64,000 bases of DNA from Clitopilus passeckerianus (lineage: Eukaryota > Basidiomycota > Agaricomycetes > Agaricales > Entolomataceae): contig CALYLX010000146.1 of the NCBI GenBank assembly GCA_944990035.1, positions 1,054,001 through 1,118,000 of the forward strand, written 5' to 3'. The notes under the pieces were generated by a model. That model did no database searches, had not been told where the DNA came from, and was given only the letters and a program-made list of their open reading frames with translations. The stretch's first letter is position 1, and the number at the start of each line of letters is the position of its first letter. The position numbers were made by a program, and so were the translations under genes. Shown here one piece after another: positions 11,685 to 22,619 of this stretch.

Positions 11685-13752
11685 TGAGAAGATAGGTATT
11701 AGGGCTTGAAGAGGTTGAGAGAATAATGAGACTGGAGGTCCATAGGCTGGGTTTTAAATGCGCCTGAAGAACGGTAATGATACTGAGTTTCCCGCGTCAC
11801 CACGTTTCTGGGGCTCTTAAATTCGATCTTTCATTAGTATAGGTTCCGTGGGGTGTATGATATGATCAAAGGGGCACATACATATTTGGGTATCCGGGGA
11901 GCGAAATGAACATATGAACTATCAAACCTCATATTATCTTCGCGGTATCACAAGGGAAGCCTACATCAGAGAGGTTTGTACACTTTTTGCACCTGGCACC
12001 TGACATAATGGTGTGCTTGGAAGCCGCAAATATTCCAGAATGTTGAGGCTATCACAAAGTCCTGAATCTGGGGGAATTATGCACTGCGGAGGACGAGATC
12101 GAACCCGGCCGACGGTCGAAGGGTATCAGCTGACCCAGTTAAATTCCACGAGGCATTGCTTCTACTCCATTATGATAGGACCCAGCGGCGTTCATCATCG
12201 TTGCCAGTGTGCATTCGCGAGAATGAGACCCAGTGGGAAGAGCGGGAAGGAACTGGTAGATACTGCAACCTTCTTCGCTTCGCTAGAACATATGACGGAA
12301 GCTAACGACCTCCTCTCGATCCACCAGTACGAGATCCAGCACGGTGGCAGCAGTTTTGGAGCACCTCTTGGTCTCTGGATTGCTGATGCTCGGTTGGAGG
12401 TAGAAAACCAAACGTTGTGGACTGTGGCGCTGCCTCGTTAATCATTAGTGGTGCTGTTTGGCTGGAACAACGCAAGCAAATACGGACAGGCTTGGACTCT
12501 TGCCATGATTGTGGACGGTCTTAAATTTCACGAACTTCACCGTGACGGCCCTTCACAATTACTTCCTCGGCCCGGAATCGCTACTAAGTCTATTCTATTT
12601 GGCCCGCAAATTTGGTTTTGTGCTTCATTTCATGTCGTATCTAGTAATATCAGTGTTAATGAGAATGTGCACCACCTTAACTAAATGAATCTTGACGACA
12701 ATCTGGTTATCGCTCTTCGCCACGTCAAACGCCTGGTATCTCGCTGCTCTTCGACCCGTGACCAGTTTAGAGAAGTTATCTCAACTGGACGGACGTCGAC
12801 TCTTGATTGCCCCTTCGAGTTTATGTCCACAGCTAGCTGCACGCAACTCTCATCGATGACTCGTCATGTTATATGAACTTATGAAGAGAATGGTGACGTA
12901 CACTCTTCGATCCTGGCAATTGCCTCATTGCATCCGACGCCGAGGGCAATGGAACCGAGAAATAATATTGTATTGAGCCTGAGACCTCATGATGATCGAG
13001 CGAGGCGCTTCTATCTATCGGACTTGGCCTGTGTACTTTGGTCAAGTCTCATACCGTTGGCGGGTGAAATCTCCATATGAGCCTGTTCCCCGCCCCTTGA
13101 CCGTCCCATTTTAATTTACTTGTATTCGCCTAGTGGTGGTAAGTTTCTGCCGTCTTCCCCTGGCGTATGATGTAGGCTGGCCATGGGGAAGATGCCGGAA
13201 ATGAGCGTATCTAGTCTACAATGGGGTGGATTGACGGTGCTGGTATGCGAGCTGATATTCCGAGATACACAAATGGCCTATTCAAAACAGTGAGCCAGTA
13301 GTGAGCTGCTCGAGAGCGACCAGTCAATTCGGCAGAGTCGGCTTTGTTCATGCCGCTCGGCTTAATCTTTCGGAGGTTCAACTTATCTTACAAGGAGCCA
13401 GTCAGGGAAGCCACTACAACGGAGGGCAATACTTACGTTTCTTCCCTTTTACTTTTGATACTTAAGAGTTGCTACAAATACACCTGCTTTTACCAACAGA
13501 AACCCAGAAGAAGGCCTCTGCAGAAAGAATTTGACCTCAGGACCTAGGGCTTACGTTTTCGAACCCAGATTGTGCCAAAAGGTAGCCAGATCCAGCATCC
13601 TCTTAGCCACAATCTTGCACAAGTGAGTGCATCTTGACTTGAAGGTCTTTCGCCACGGTGAACTGACTGGTTTTTTTTAGCTTTGATCAACCCATCCTCG
13701 GATACTCGGTACGATCACTCAGTATGCAGGGAATCAGTTCCACTCAGATTGA
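11685..13752. other. Gene-poor spacer with a long, twice-interrupted open frame
   Basis: About 2.1 kb between the oxygenase and the dihydrofolate synthase. In the frame of 12013-12876, 864 bases run with only two internal stops (12439-12441 and 12682-12684). The translation resembles no family I know, and no splice signals clearly remove the stops. The rest holds promoters of the two divergent flanking genes. Confidence 0.4.
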
Positions 13753-15294
13753 ATGATTAGGCAAATTTCCGTCATGTCAATTGACCTTGGACTAGATCGT
13801 CTAGCTCAGCTCGTTCAGCATCTTCCTCCTTACACCCGACCAACAGTTCACATCGCTGGCACTAATGGAAAAGGAAGTGTGGCTGCTTTCGTCCATTCCA
13901 TTCTTTCCAATGGCGAACCTCCTCTGTTAGTTGGTCGATTCAACAGCCCACATCTCGTGTCGGTCGAAGATTGCATCGTCGTAGGCAATCATCCAGTAAC
14001 GAAAGAAGTCTATTTGAGTGCAAGAGCGCGTGTGGAAGAAGCCAACAAGAAGCACAACGCTGGTCTCGCATCCTTTGAGCTTCTTACACTTACGGCACTC
14101 CAGATCTTCGAGGAAGCACGGCTCGATCTTGTTGTGGTCGAGGTTGGACTTGGTGGTAGATTGGATGCTACTAATATTATACCAACCTCCGCCATACTAG
14201 TCTCTGCTCTGACTGCAGTTGACCTGGATCATCAGGCGTTTCTTGGCGATACAGTGGAGAAAATAGCCAAAGAAAAGGTCGGAATCGCGAGAGAGGGACG
14301 GCCCTTCGTTTTAGGCCCGCAAAAGCATGGATCTGTCGTTGACGTTGTACGCCAAGAACTGGAACGTACCTCTGCGCAGTTGATCACTGCTACAAGTGTA
14401 GTCGCAGATTTTGCTCCCGATCCGCTGGCAAATTCTACTTCAGCGGTTGCACCACGGGCTTTCAGCCCTCCTGCGCCTCGTCGGGTCATCTTCAACGTCG
14501 AATCCTTTCCTGAGCAGCAGATTAGCGCCGACATTTTCCTTCCTGGAGACCATCAGCTCGATAACCTAGGAATAGCGGTCACCATCACTTCATGCTTACT
14601 TTCCCATCCATCATCGATACAGCAGGTTCTCTCTAATCGATTAACTGCCCAACACATCGCTCGTGGAATCTCTGCTACACGATGGCCTGGAAGGCTCTCG
14701 TTTCATAGAATCCCTCCTACTTCTAGCTCAGATACGCAAGATGGGCTTTCGCTATCTCGACCCCTCCTCGTGCTTGCAGACGGAGCCCATAACGCTGCTT
14801 CAGCAACTACCCTCTCCTCCTATGTAACCGACTTCATTTCCCAAACTATTCCTCCAACATGTCAAGACCAAGCAGCAATCACGCTGACGTTCATTCTGGG
14901 ACTCTCCCACTCTCCACCCAAAACACCTCAGCAAACGCTTTCTCCTCTCCTACCCCTAAGAATCAGTCCAAACATCAAGTTAAATATAAAGGTAGCATGT
15001 GTGCCCTTCTCACCGGTAGATGGAATGCCATGGGTCCGACCTGTTCCGCCTTCTGAGCTAACACGTACCGTCAAGGAATTGACACCGGACGCGGAGGTCG
15101 TGGTTTTCGAAGCAGAAGCGACGAGCGACGAGCGAGAAAGCTCTCCACAGAACAAGCCTCTCGTTCAGGCAATCAATTGGGCTGGAAATCGTAATCCATC
15201 ATCCGAGACGATTCGGGATTTGGAACTGGTGGTTATCGCTGGAAGCTTGTATCTTGTAGCTGATTTGTATCGTCTCTTGGGTACTAACACATGA
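13753..15294 (+). CDS. FOL3: Dihydrofolate synthase (FOL3-like)
   Basis: Intronless open frame of 513 codons. It shows the Mur-ligase/folylpolyglutamate synthase fold: P-loop HIAGTNGKGSVAAF (residues about 34-47), a FNSPHLVSVEDCI segment, and the VEVGLGGRLDATN motif. These match yeast Fol3, which joins glutamate to dihydropteroate to make dihydrofolate. Fungal folylpolyglutamate synthase (Met7-type) has a longer mitochondrial-type N-terminus, so the Fol3 class fits better. The frame opens at ATG 13753, but a second ATG at 13774 gives MSIDLGL, which aligns with the yeast start, so that shorter start is equally possible. The C-terminal part is interrupted by a Pro/Ser-rich stretch, consistent with fungal variants. 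It is the only clearly intronless long gene of the window, and it is convergent with the DUF6534 gene. Confidence 0.9.
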   Translation: MIRQISVMSIDLGLDRLAQLVQHLPPYTRPTVHIAGTNGKGSVAAFVHSILSNGEPPLLVGRFNSPHLVSVEDCIVVGNHPVTKEVYLSARARVEEANKKHNAGLASFELLTLTALQIFEEARLDLVVVEVGLGGRLDATNIIPTSAILVSALTAVDLDHQAFLGDTVEKIAKEKVGIAREGRPFVLGPQKHGSVVDVVRQELERTSAQLITATSVVADFAPDPLANSTSAVAPRAFSPPAPRRVIFNVESFPEQQISADIFLPGDHQLDNLGIAVTITSCLLSHPSSIQQVLSNRLTAQHIARGISATRWPGRLSFHRIPPTSSSDTQDGLSLSRPLLVLADGAHNAASATTLSSYVTDFISQTIPPTCQDQAAITLTFILGLSHSPPKTPQQTLSPLLPLRISPNIKLNIKVACVPFSPVDGMPWVRPVPPSELTRTVKELTPDAEVVVFEAEATSDERESSPQNKPLVQAINWAGNRNPSSETIRDLELVVIAGSLYLVADLYRLLGTNT

Positions 15295-15630
15295 TATATT
15301 TTTGTATTACATTGGTAGATACGAGTACATGATGGTTTTTTCTGCTTTATGAAGGCAGCGAAGAGAATGTCCGAAAAAGAGGTTCAAGAAATTAGGGTCC
15401 ATCAATTAGAAATACATTAGGCTTGCGAATAAAGATGTGGTTCTAAGTTCCTGGTGAGGAAGGCTTGGTAAGTCAAAGAACAATGCTCGCACGTGTCTCA
15501 AAGCTAGCTGTCTGAGGGGAGATACACTTGGACCTTGTCATTTCGGTGTCGTCTGAGCTGAGCTGTGAGGCCCACACGTCAGCAGTATTTCCCTTGGTAG
15601 ATCCCTTCCTGATCTATATAGACGTGCCAA
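15295..15630. other. Convergent 3' spacer
   Basis: 336 bases between two converging genes, holding only their 3' UTRs. No gene or strong hairpin recognised. Confidence 0.6.
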
Positions 15631-17112
15631 TTAGAGGTGAAGATCGTCAGGAATCGCTGGAGGACCTACGATGAGCTCTGATACCGGTGCCTCATATGCA
15701 CTTCGGCGGTTTTCATTAGCTCGAATCTTGATGCGAGCATTCAGCCTGAAGGAATTGAGTTGGATTTTGGGTTGGGAAGTTGAGGCGTAAGGTCTCACGA
15801 AGATAGTAGCGACAGGGCAAAAACTAAAACTTTCTTAGCAAATCGAAGCCGAGGAATCGATAAATGGAAGCTTACGTCTCGGCATTGGGGTGTATATTGC
15901 CTCCCATGTCACTTGAATCGTTTGGTCGACTGTCATACGACCAAGATACTAGTACACTCACAGTTTGTCCCAGGTAGAGCCACGAACTATTCTTTGAGTC
16001 AAAACGACGATCTTTGACATTAAATAACAGCACACTCACCAAGATGAGCATCGAGACCGCACTCATGCTGAACATAAGCAATCAGAAAACATCAACGTTT
16101 GATATGAGAGGCTACCTGGTGGTAAAGCCCGTCGCTGCTCTCACGATAAGCACGTTGTCTCCAAGACCATAGAATGATAAACATACCGACGGTCCATAGA
16201 ATGATGCGATCCACCACATTCGCCATTCTATCAACGGATTAACTCACATGTCAAGGGAATACGGAAATAAAAACCATACCTATAACAAGCTTCTCTACGT
16301 CGCATGTAGAGATCGAACGTGAGTGCCAGCGCCAACGATACGTCAACAATGGCAGCTAGTACTGGAGGTCAGCCAGTTCCATGAGAACCAGGACTGAGGT
16401 TTCTTACACAATGACCAACAAGTTATGAGCAACGTCCTGTTTTCTGTGAGCAGTTCCGCGTTAGACCTCCTTACCCGGGAGTAGACAACTAGGGCTAGGT
16501 TGCCGCCTATTCGTGCGGCCAGAAGGACAGATAGAATTGCAGGGACAATCACTTGACCAGTGACTCTTCGTAGGCGGTAAATGAAGTAAGACTAGCTGAA
16601 CTCAGTATTGCAAGGTGCATTGTAAACGGATGAATACTCACGCAAACGCTCAACGATGCAAGGCCGTTGAACAAGATGTATCCGGTAACGCTCCATTCAA
16701 GACGATCCGTGACTAGGACCGTCAGATTCCCGTAATTCTCGACAACAAGCCACCAGAATGCATGGGTAAGGCAGATCTGATGCCCGAGTTCGATGAGCCT
16801 TCGGACCAGAGCCAGAGGCGTTAGCGCGTCCATCGAGTCCAGAAGGACGAATTGTAAGTTACCATACGACGACGACCTAATGTTGAGTGAGTCTCGAAGC
16901 GATTGAGACCCATAAAGCAACTCACCAAGATCTTTAAGGCTTTCCGATCATTTGGAAAGTTAGAAAAGTAGGTATAAGTCTGCTGTCTTTGTCAACCGAG
17001 TAGGCGTCATCATGCACTAGAACCTTACCTGCATCGTTATGAAACCAAAGAAAAATGCACTGAGGAGGACACCTATGGTGATAGGCCCGATAGTCTTTGT
17101 GACGAGAGTCAT
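15631..17112 (-). CDS. DUF6534 seven-helix membrane protein
   Basis: Reconstructed from about 8 exons on the minus strand, from ATG 17110-17112 (MTLVTKTIGPITIGVLLSAF) to TAA 15631-15633. The characteristic Agaricomycete pattern is visible in order: the GPITIGVLLSAFFFGFITMQ first helix, a TYTYFSNFPNDRKALKIL loop, the WWLVVENYGN segment, and FIYRLRRVTGQVIVPAILSV. Then come a VDVSLALALTFDLY helix, ATGFTTSMSAVSMLIL, and finally the LNARIKIRAN motif. The last motif and the N-terminal GP...G pattern define the DUF6534 family, which is expanded in basidiomycetes and has no known biochemical role. The tail ends in SELIVGPPAIPDDLHL. Several junctions in the last third are inferred and one exon near 15780-15900 is uncertain. 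All family motifs are in order with no obligatory frameshift, so it is probably functional. Confidence 0.75.
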
Positions 17113-17827
17113 GGTTGAGCTTGCCCGTACCAGCCAAGAACCCACTGGATGGCCTTATAATCGTTAGTAGCCCCGATCATCTTGGGTATTGGTATCCGCA
17201 TGCTCGCCGGTGATTGAACGAACCATTTGAGCTGGCAGCTGCCAGAAGGGTAAAATGGATCATTTCTTGCCAGTGATCCTTCAAAGCCTGGACGCCATAC
17301 ATCTCTCCGGAGCTGCACCTGATCTTGTTGAAGTCAAAGGTCGTTCTCCACAGAAAGTTCCAACTTCTGGAGAAGCGGCAGGTCGACTTTGCCGAACATT
17401 TTAACGCCAAAATCTAAACCTTGTTCTTTGCCCGGTATGAGTTTTCTGGAAACAAACCGGTCCGAGAGTGGGCTCAAGACCTGTCCATCAATCAACATCT
17501 GCTGAACTGCAGTCTGGGAGGATGTGAAAGGATGTGAACATCCCCTATTCAACAACTTCGATCACCCGGTGTTACCCCTGAATACGTCAATATCCCGCGG
17601 GAATTAGACTGTAGTTGACAGAGTCCAGCGTCTAAGGCCGTCCAAGGCCAGGAACGATTGTTAACGTTGGACATAATGATATTGGTGTATTGTCGGTGCA
17701 ATGACATTTCATTCGTACGAATACAGCCAGCAATCATTCGTCTATTTGCAACAGGCATGTTAGTGACAACCGCCGACGGCTAGACGGAGTGAGAACTTAC
17801 AATATACAACCCAATATGATGGATGGT
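17113..17827. other. Spacer between DUF6534 gene and second 2OG oxygenase
   Basis: About 715 bases. Several short minus-strand open frames exist but none is recognisable. It contains the DUF6534 promoter and the 3' UTR of the oxygenase. Confidence 0.5.
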
Positions 17828-19390
17828 TCAATTGTAATGCTTCACGACGACACCCGCTATCACCTCCTCCTCCGTGCCTTTTGCAGTTCCGGGCTTTAGC
17901 TCTGATTGTCCATAGGCGCTCGTCCGCCCTTTCCTCCACACCTCCATCGTCGGCGCATCTTTATCTTCGAATCTCCTTTGGATACTAACGCGCTGCAGAA
18001 GTGGACTGTCCGCCAGTGGCGACAGCTTGACGTCGTCATCTGGCATGCAGAAGGCGAATACACCAACACGAGTGTAGCCCCGTTGGTCTTCTGGTGGCTG
18101 AACGACTCTAGGAGGACAATGAGTGACGGGTTGAATGAACATTGAGTGCACACACCTGTGGATGGTGGCACGATAATAGCCTTCAGAAAGGAATTCAAGT
18201 GCATCTCCAGCGTTGACAACTAAAGCATTCTCTATGTGTCGCACCCATTTCCAGGTTCCTTGAGGTGTGAAAATTTGAAGGGCTGCGACAGGTTGACTGT
18301 AGAGAATGGTGATGGAGCCAAAGTCTAGACATAAATAGAATTCAGAAATGTGGCAGCGCCTGAAAACGAAGTTGCTTTACCTGTGTGTCCCTTCAACCAG
18401 ACATTATTAGTCTTGCTTTCCTCATCCTCGGATCGTGGGTAGCTGGAGGGATGGTTAGCGCAGAGCTCAATTGTAACGCTCGTAGACGCTCACTATTTCA
18501 TGAATCTGGCTAAGAAACATATGTCAATTAGGCGTCGATCGTGATTTGGTTAGAAACCTACTGTAGGTCTCGCCAATTCCCTCATACCGATGAGAGTCGA
18601 CCAAGGTGTCCTCAGGTAGTTCCAGGCCAAGCGCTAAGAGACTGCAGAAACAGTTAGCAAAGTGGTATGCAAAGGCCAACAGAGCGCATATACCGTAAGA
18701 GTGGATGAAGGACATTGAAGTGGTTGTGCTTCGCAAATGCCTCGATTTCAGGTAAAAACGGTCGAAGCGGTTCGGGATGTCCTCTCTTGGTCACGTCTCG
18801 ATTGACTAAAGAGGAGCAACAGGTTAGAAAGAGAAAGTAGTGTGGAAAGATCATACGTACTGTTGTAATGCTCAAGCTGATCACGGACACCATTGTCAAT
18901 GTGCTGAAGGAGATGAGCCGGAAGGTCGACATTCGGGAGCTTAGAAACACACCCAATAGTTTCTCAGTTTATACCCCTGGTAGGAGCCAGTGACTTTCAT
19001 CGTCCCGGCATAGTTTTCCTTTTCTTCCTGGGAGACTCGAGCAAACGGGACATCTGCAATATCGAACATTCGTTCTGTCTGTATGAGGATGTTAGATGTG
19101 AAGGAGAAGGTGTAGCTGTAGATGTCACCTGAGCAGCAGTGTATCCATGATTGACCACGTAGAGGAATCCGTGCTCCTGCATGGCATCTCGGACCCTGAT
19201 GGCCTGTTCAGCCCGCTCCTGGGGTGTTGAAATCTTCGAAAAATCAATGACGGGAAGGTCCGCATAGTCGACTGCATGACGGTGTTATTACCACAGTTTC
19301 TATATGTTGTTCGACTTTTGACTCACGTTCAGCCTTTGTTACGGGTGCCTGTACATAATGAGGTGTCTCCGGAATTGTCACACTAGGCAT
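17828..19390 (-). CDS. 2-oxoglutarate/Fe(II)-dependent oxygenase, copy 2
   Basis: Paralogue of the oxygenase at 10155-11684, on the same strand. It runs from ATG 19388-19390 (MPSVTIPETPHYVQAPVTKA) to TGA 17828-17830 and ends in the same VVVKHYN sequence. The N-terminal segment MQEHGFLYVVNHGYTAAQ and the C-terminal NAGDALEFLSEGYYRATIHR, RVGVFAF and MEVWRKGRTSAYG blocks align throughout with copy 1. The proximal iron-binding block (HTG/HTD-type, near 18320-18395) is split by an intron. The distal His codon sits at an exon end near 18155-18165, directly before a 48-nt intron that copy 1 lacks. This intron is a multiple of three without in-frame stop, so its retention would insert 16 residues next to the iron-binding His. 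Same superfamily role as copy 1; substrate unknown. Confidence 0.83.
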
Positions 19391-19893
19391 CTTGGTCGGG
19401 GTCGTTCCTCTGGCTAAGGGGCGTCAGTCGGATGGATTGAGAGGCTAGAAACGAGTTCCTACAGAATCTGTTGGCCCTTTGTTTTTCTCCATGCTTCGAC
19501 TCCCACCAGATGGCTTTGGGAGCGGCCAAAGGTCAGGTGCTTCTGACTGTGGCCCCATGACGCGATGCAAGATTGGATTGCGCCAGAAATTCGTGATCTA
19601 GGTGGCATTCGAAGTGTCTGTGACTTCGAGAGCATCCTAAGGGAGCTCATCGGGTGAAACTTGACCAGCAATGCCGATGTCTACGAGCAGGAGGTTGGCG
19701 CCGTTGAATTGAACGTCGGAGGTGGTGGTGCGAAAGAAGGCGTGGTTACATCAGCTTGTTGGGTTCACAGCCACCATGAGAGATTGTCGAACACTTGCAC
19801 TGTTGCAGCTCTTTAGAAGTACAAGTCCCATGAACATTTATGCAAGACCCTTAAAGACAAGGTTATACTACGAATAATTCTCCGGGGCCCGTC
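19391..19893. other. Spacer upstream of oxygenase copy 2
   Basis: About 500 bases containing the oxygenase promoter and the AA9 3' UTR. The short open frames here are not recognisable. Confidence 0.5.
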
Positions 19894-21164
19894 TCAAGTC
19901 AATCCCGGGTACACCTTCCCTCCAGGAGGAACGTAAGCCTGCAAAAATCACCATAAGCCATGCATTTCGAGGAAGTTGGCAGTAGAAGACATACTCTGTT
20001 AGCCGCGTCACCTTGGTAGACGTTGAAGAGGATGCCAGGGTCGTTTTGCTGCAGATGGTGGTAGTTAGTCAACGGTAGATGCGCTCTCAGACCACTTCTA
20101 TACACTTGCCTTGTAGGCACCTGGGAAGCCCAATCCAGACGGGTTCAAGGTTCCTGAGCCAGTAACTGAAATCGACGATTAGGTTTAGTTGTTAACGACA
20201 GAGTAAAATGGAATATGTTACCGGAAAGCTGGATGCAGACTAGAAATTACAACATCAGCCGACCTATCTCAGTCAATTGGAAAATATCTGTTTACCTGGG
20301 TAAAACTGAGCGCCGTTAAGATTGCTCGCGCCGTGCAAGGCCAGATTCTCATGGCGGAGAAGCTATCCAGGGCACGTTATCAGACACCTCCGAAGGAGGA
20401 TTGAGGTGCTCGACTTACGTAGTTTCCAGGCGAAATATTCTTCGGGATCTTGACAGTATACTTGAACCCACTCTTCGCCAGAGTATCAGAGGGCCATTCT
20501 CCATTATAGGTATCTTGTTGGATCTAGCATCGCCGAGAGGCATCAGTATTGCCCGAGTTCAAGCAGAAACGGAAATATAAATCACCTTGAACCAAGGTGT
20601 ACCAGTATCCCCCTTCCAGGACGAGCAGTTGTTGCTATTAGTCGGGCATTTCGCCATATAGTTGAGGATGGGTCCGAAGTGTCCAATCGGCCATGTGTTC
20701 CATTGGACCTCGACGGTACCGCCAGCTGCGACTGTGGCGCTAATGGGGCCCTGTTATGGGACGCACTTCAATACAGAGGAACCCAGGCGCGGAGAGACGG
20801 GCTTACAGGGGGCAATTTCTGGTTTCCGATGGAGCAGGTGATGTCGGTGGAGGTCACGTCTGAGATGAACCCGCTGTCAAGTTTGGTGCCTCGGACAACA
20901 CGCAGTGGCTGGTATGGGACCTTTAGCCATATATACCAGGCCTTGGAATTAGGTCAGGCTTACCTGAGGTGTCGTGTAAGGGTCTGCGAATCAAGTTGGT
21001 AAACCAATGCCCCAAGCCACTTTTCGACCAGAGAACGAACCTTTGCTGATGTCCCACCCGGCAATAGTCTGCCCATTGATCTTGATCGACGGGACGTACC
21101 CGTGAGCAGCAACCTGGCCGACCAATGACGCAGCGGCGAGCACAAGAGAAGACAACAAAACCAT
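19894..21164 (-). CDS. AA9 lytic polysaccharide monooxygenase, copy 1
   Basis: Copper-dependent LPMO (auxiliary activity family 9, formerly GH61) that cleaves cellulose or related glucans oxidatively outside the cell. The minus-strand gene has several short introns, from ATG 21162-21164 to TGA 19894-19896. The signal peptide ends in GQVAA and the mature protein starts HGYVPSIKINGQTIAGW, giving the N-terminal His of the copper histidine brace. The second brace His is in LLRHENLALHGASN (near 20330-20370). The C-terminal blocks include SVTGSGTLNPSG, DPGILFNVYQGDAANR and AYVPPGGKVYPGLT. There is no CBM1 or linker, so it is a single-domain enzyme. It is a tandem paralogue of the next gene. A TATA element lies 44 bases upstream. 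Confidence 0.9.
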
Positions 21165-21547
21165 GGTTTACTCGAGAATGAGGAAACGACCGTGCCAGGG
21201 CTCAACATATTTATAGTTTTACTTGATGAACAACTTCTGCCGGAGGCATAGTTAGACGCATGGGAGCGGTCTAAAGCCCATGTCAGTTGGGTAGTCATCG
21301 AGCATCTCAGATGACCTTACCTTCGGTGCCAAGACAATGTAGATGGCTAATTGTCGGCAGCCTGCATAATTCGCCTATTGAGTTTTTGGGCACGCTTGCC
21401 TGCTTCTCTTCGCTCGGAACGGCAGATTTGCCTCATGTCTATTTCAAGTCTGGGGAAACAAACGTAGTATTGATTGCACGAACGAAGTCGCAAAGAAATA
21501 CAAAAAGAAACTAAAACGATTATTCAACAAACTCAGATACGAACCAA
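21165..21547. other. Promoter spacer between the AA9 genes
   Basis: 383 bases with the TATA element of AA9 copy 1 and the 3' UTR of copy 2. No other gene seen. Confidence 0.6.
21208..21215 (-). promoter_or_regulatory. TATA box of AA9 copy 1
   Basis: TATAAATA on the minus strand, 44 bases before the ATG at 21164. Confidence 0.55.
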
Positions 21548-22619
21548 TTAATTCAACCCAGGATAAACCGCGCCGCCAGGAGGAACATAAGCCTAAGAAC
21601 GCCGAGAGTCTCAGCACCAAGATTTCCGGGAGAAAAAAAAATGACAAGAAGTACCTTATTGGCAGCATCGCCTTGGTAAACGTTGAAATGGATGCCTGGG
21701 TCTTCAGCCTTATAGGTTCCGGGGAAGCTCAAGCCGGACGGGTTGAGCGATCCGCCGCCGGTGACGGTGAGTTGGACGCAGACTGTGGCGAATATTTTCA
21801 GCTGAAAGAATACGAGGAGAATGGGGGCGTGGCTTACCGGGATAGAATTGGGCTCCACCGACGTTGGAAGCACCGTGTAACGCGAGGTTCTCATGGCGAA
21901 GCAGCTATAGGAATGTTAGGCAAGTAGACGTGAGAGATAAAAGCAAGACGGACGTATGCTCCAGGTGCGATCTTGCTGGGGATCTTGACGGAGTAGGTGA
22001 AGTTGCTCTTCGCCAAGGTGTCAGATGCCCATTCGCCGTTGGCGTAGACGGACTGTTGAATCTACACGAACACAGTTCAGCACTAATGATAACCATACCG
22101 GAAGGATAAATTTACCTTGAACCAAGGAGATCCGGAGTCTCCCTTGTAAGTCGAGCAATCGCTCGTGGGGCATTTCGCCATGTAGTTGAGGACGGGACCG
22201 AAATGTCCGATGGGCCAGGTGTTCCAGAGCATGTCGACGGTGCCGCCTGCTGCCACAGTGGCTTGGATCGGTCCCTGTCCAGCAAATGAATAAGTATTTA
22301 CTGAGGTATTAAACTGGAGAGCTTACGGGAGGAAGCTTGGAGTTTCCGATCGAGCAAGTGATATCACCGGAAGTCACATCAGAGATGAAGCCACTGTCAG
22401 GTTTCGTTGCACGGACAACCCTTATTGGTTGAGGGGTGGTATACCCATCTATTTCAGTAATCAGCAATTGCACATCTTTGATTTTAGTTCGCAGTACTTA
22501 CCGGTATTCACATTCCAACCAGCAATATATTGACTGCCAATCCTGATCTGAGGAACATACCCATGAGCATGTACCAGAGTGACTAGAGCAAGCGTCAATA
22601 GAGAAGACGTCAGTTGCAT
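21548..22619 (-). CDS. AA9 lytic polysaccharide monooxygenase, copy 2
   Basis: Second AA9 LPMO, same strand and domain layout as copy 1. ATG at 22617-22619 opens a signal peptide (MQLTSSLLTLALVTLVHA), and the mature N-terminus is HGYVPQIRIGSQYIAGWN, again placing the copper-ligand His first. Downstream blocks match copy 1: the PIGHFGPVLNYMAKCP-type segment (near 22160-22215), the RHENLALHGAS brace-His block, and LQLTVTGGGSLNPSGLSFPG. They are followed by DPGIHFNVYQGDAANK and the AYVPPGG...YPGLN end at TAA 21548-21550. Intron positions agree with copy 1. No carbohydrate-binding module. The two genes are probably a recent tandem duplication with some divergence in the loops that set substrate preference. 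Confidence 0.9.

Noticed and set aside
12095..12108. B-box-like sequence on the minus strand (GGTTCGATCTC) suggesting a tRNA
   Set aside because: No T-stem pairing, acceptor stem or A box can be drawn around it.
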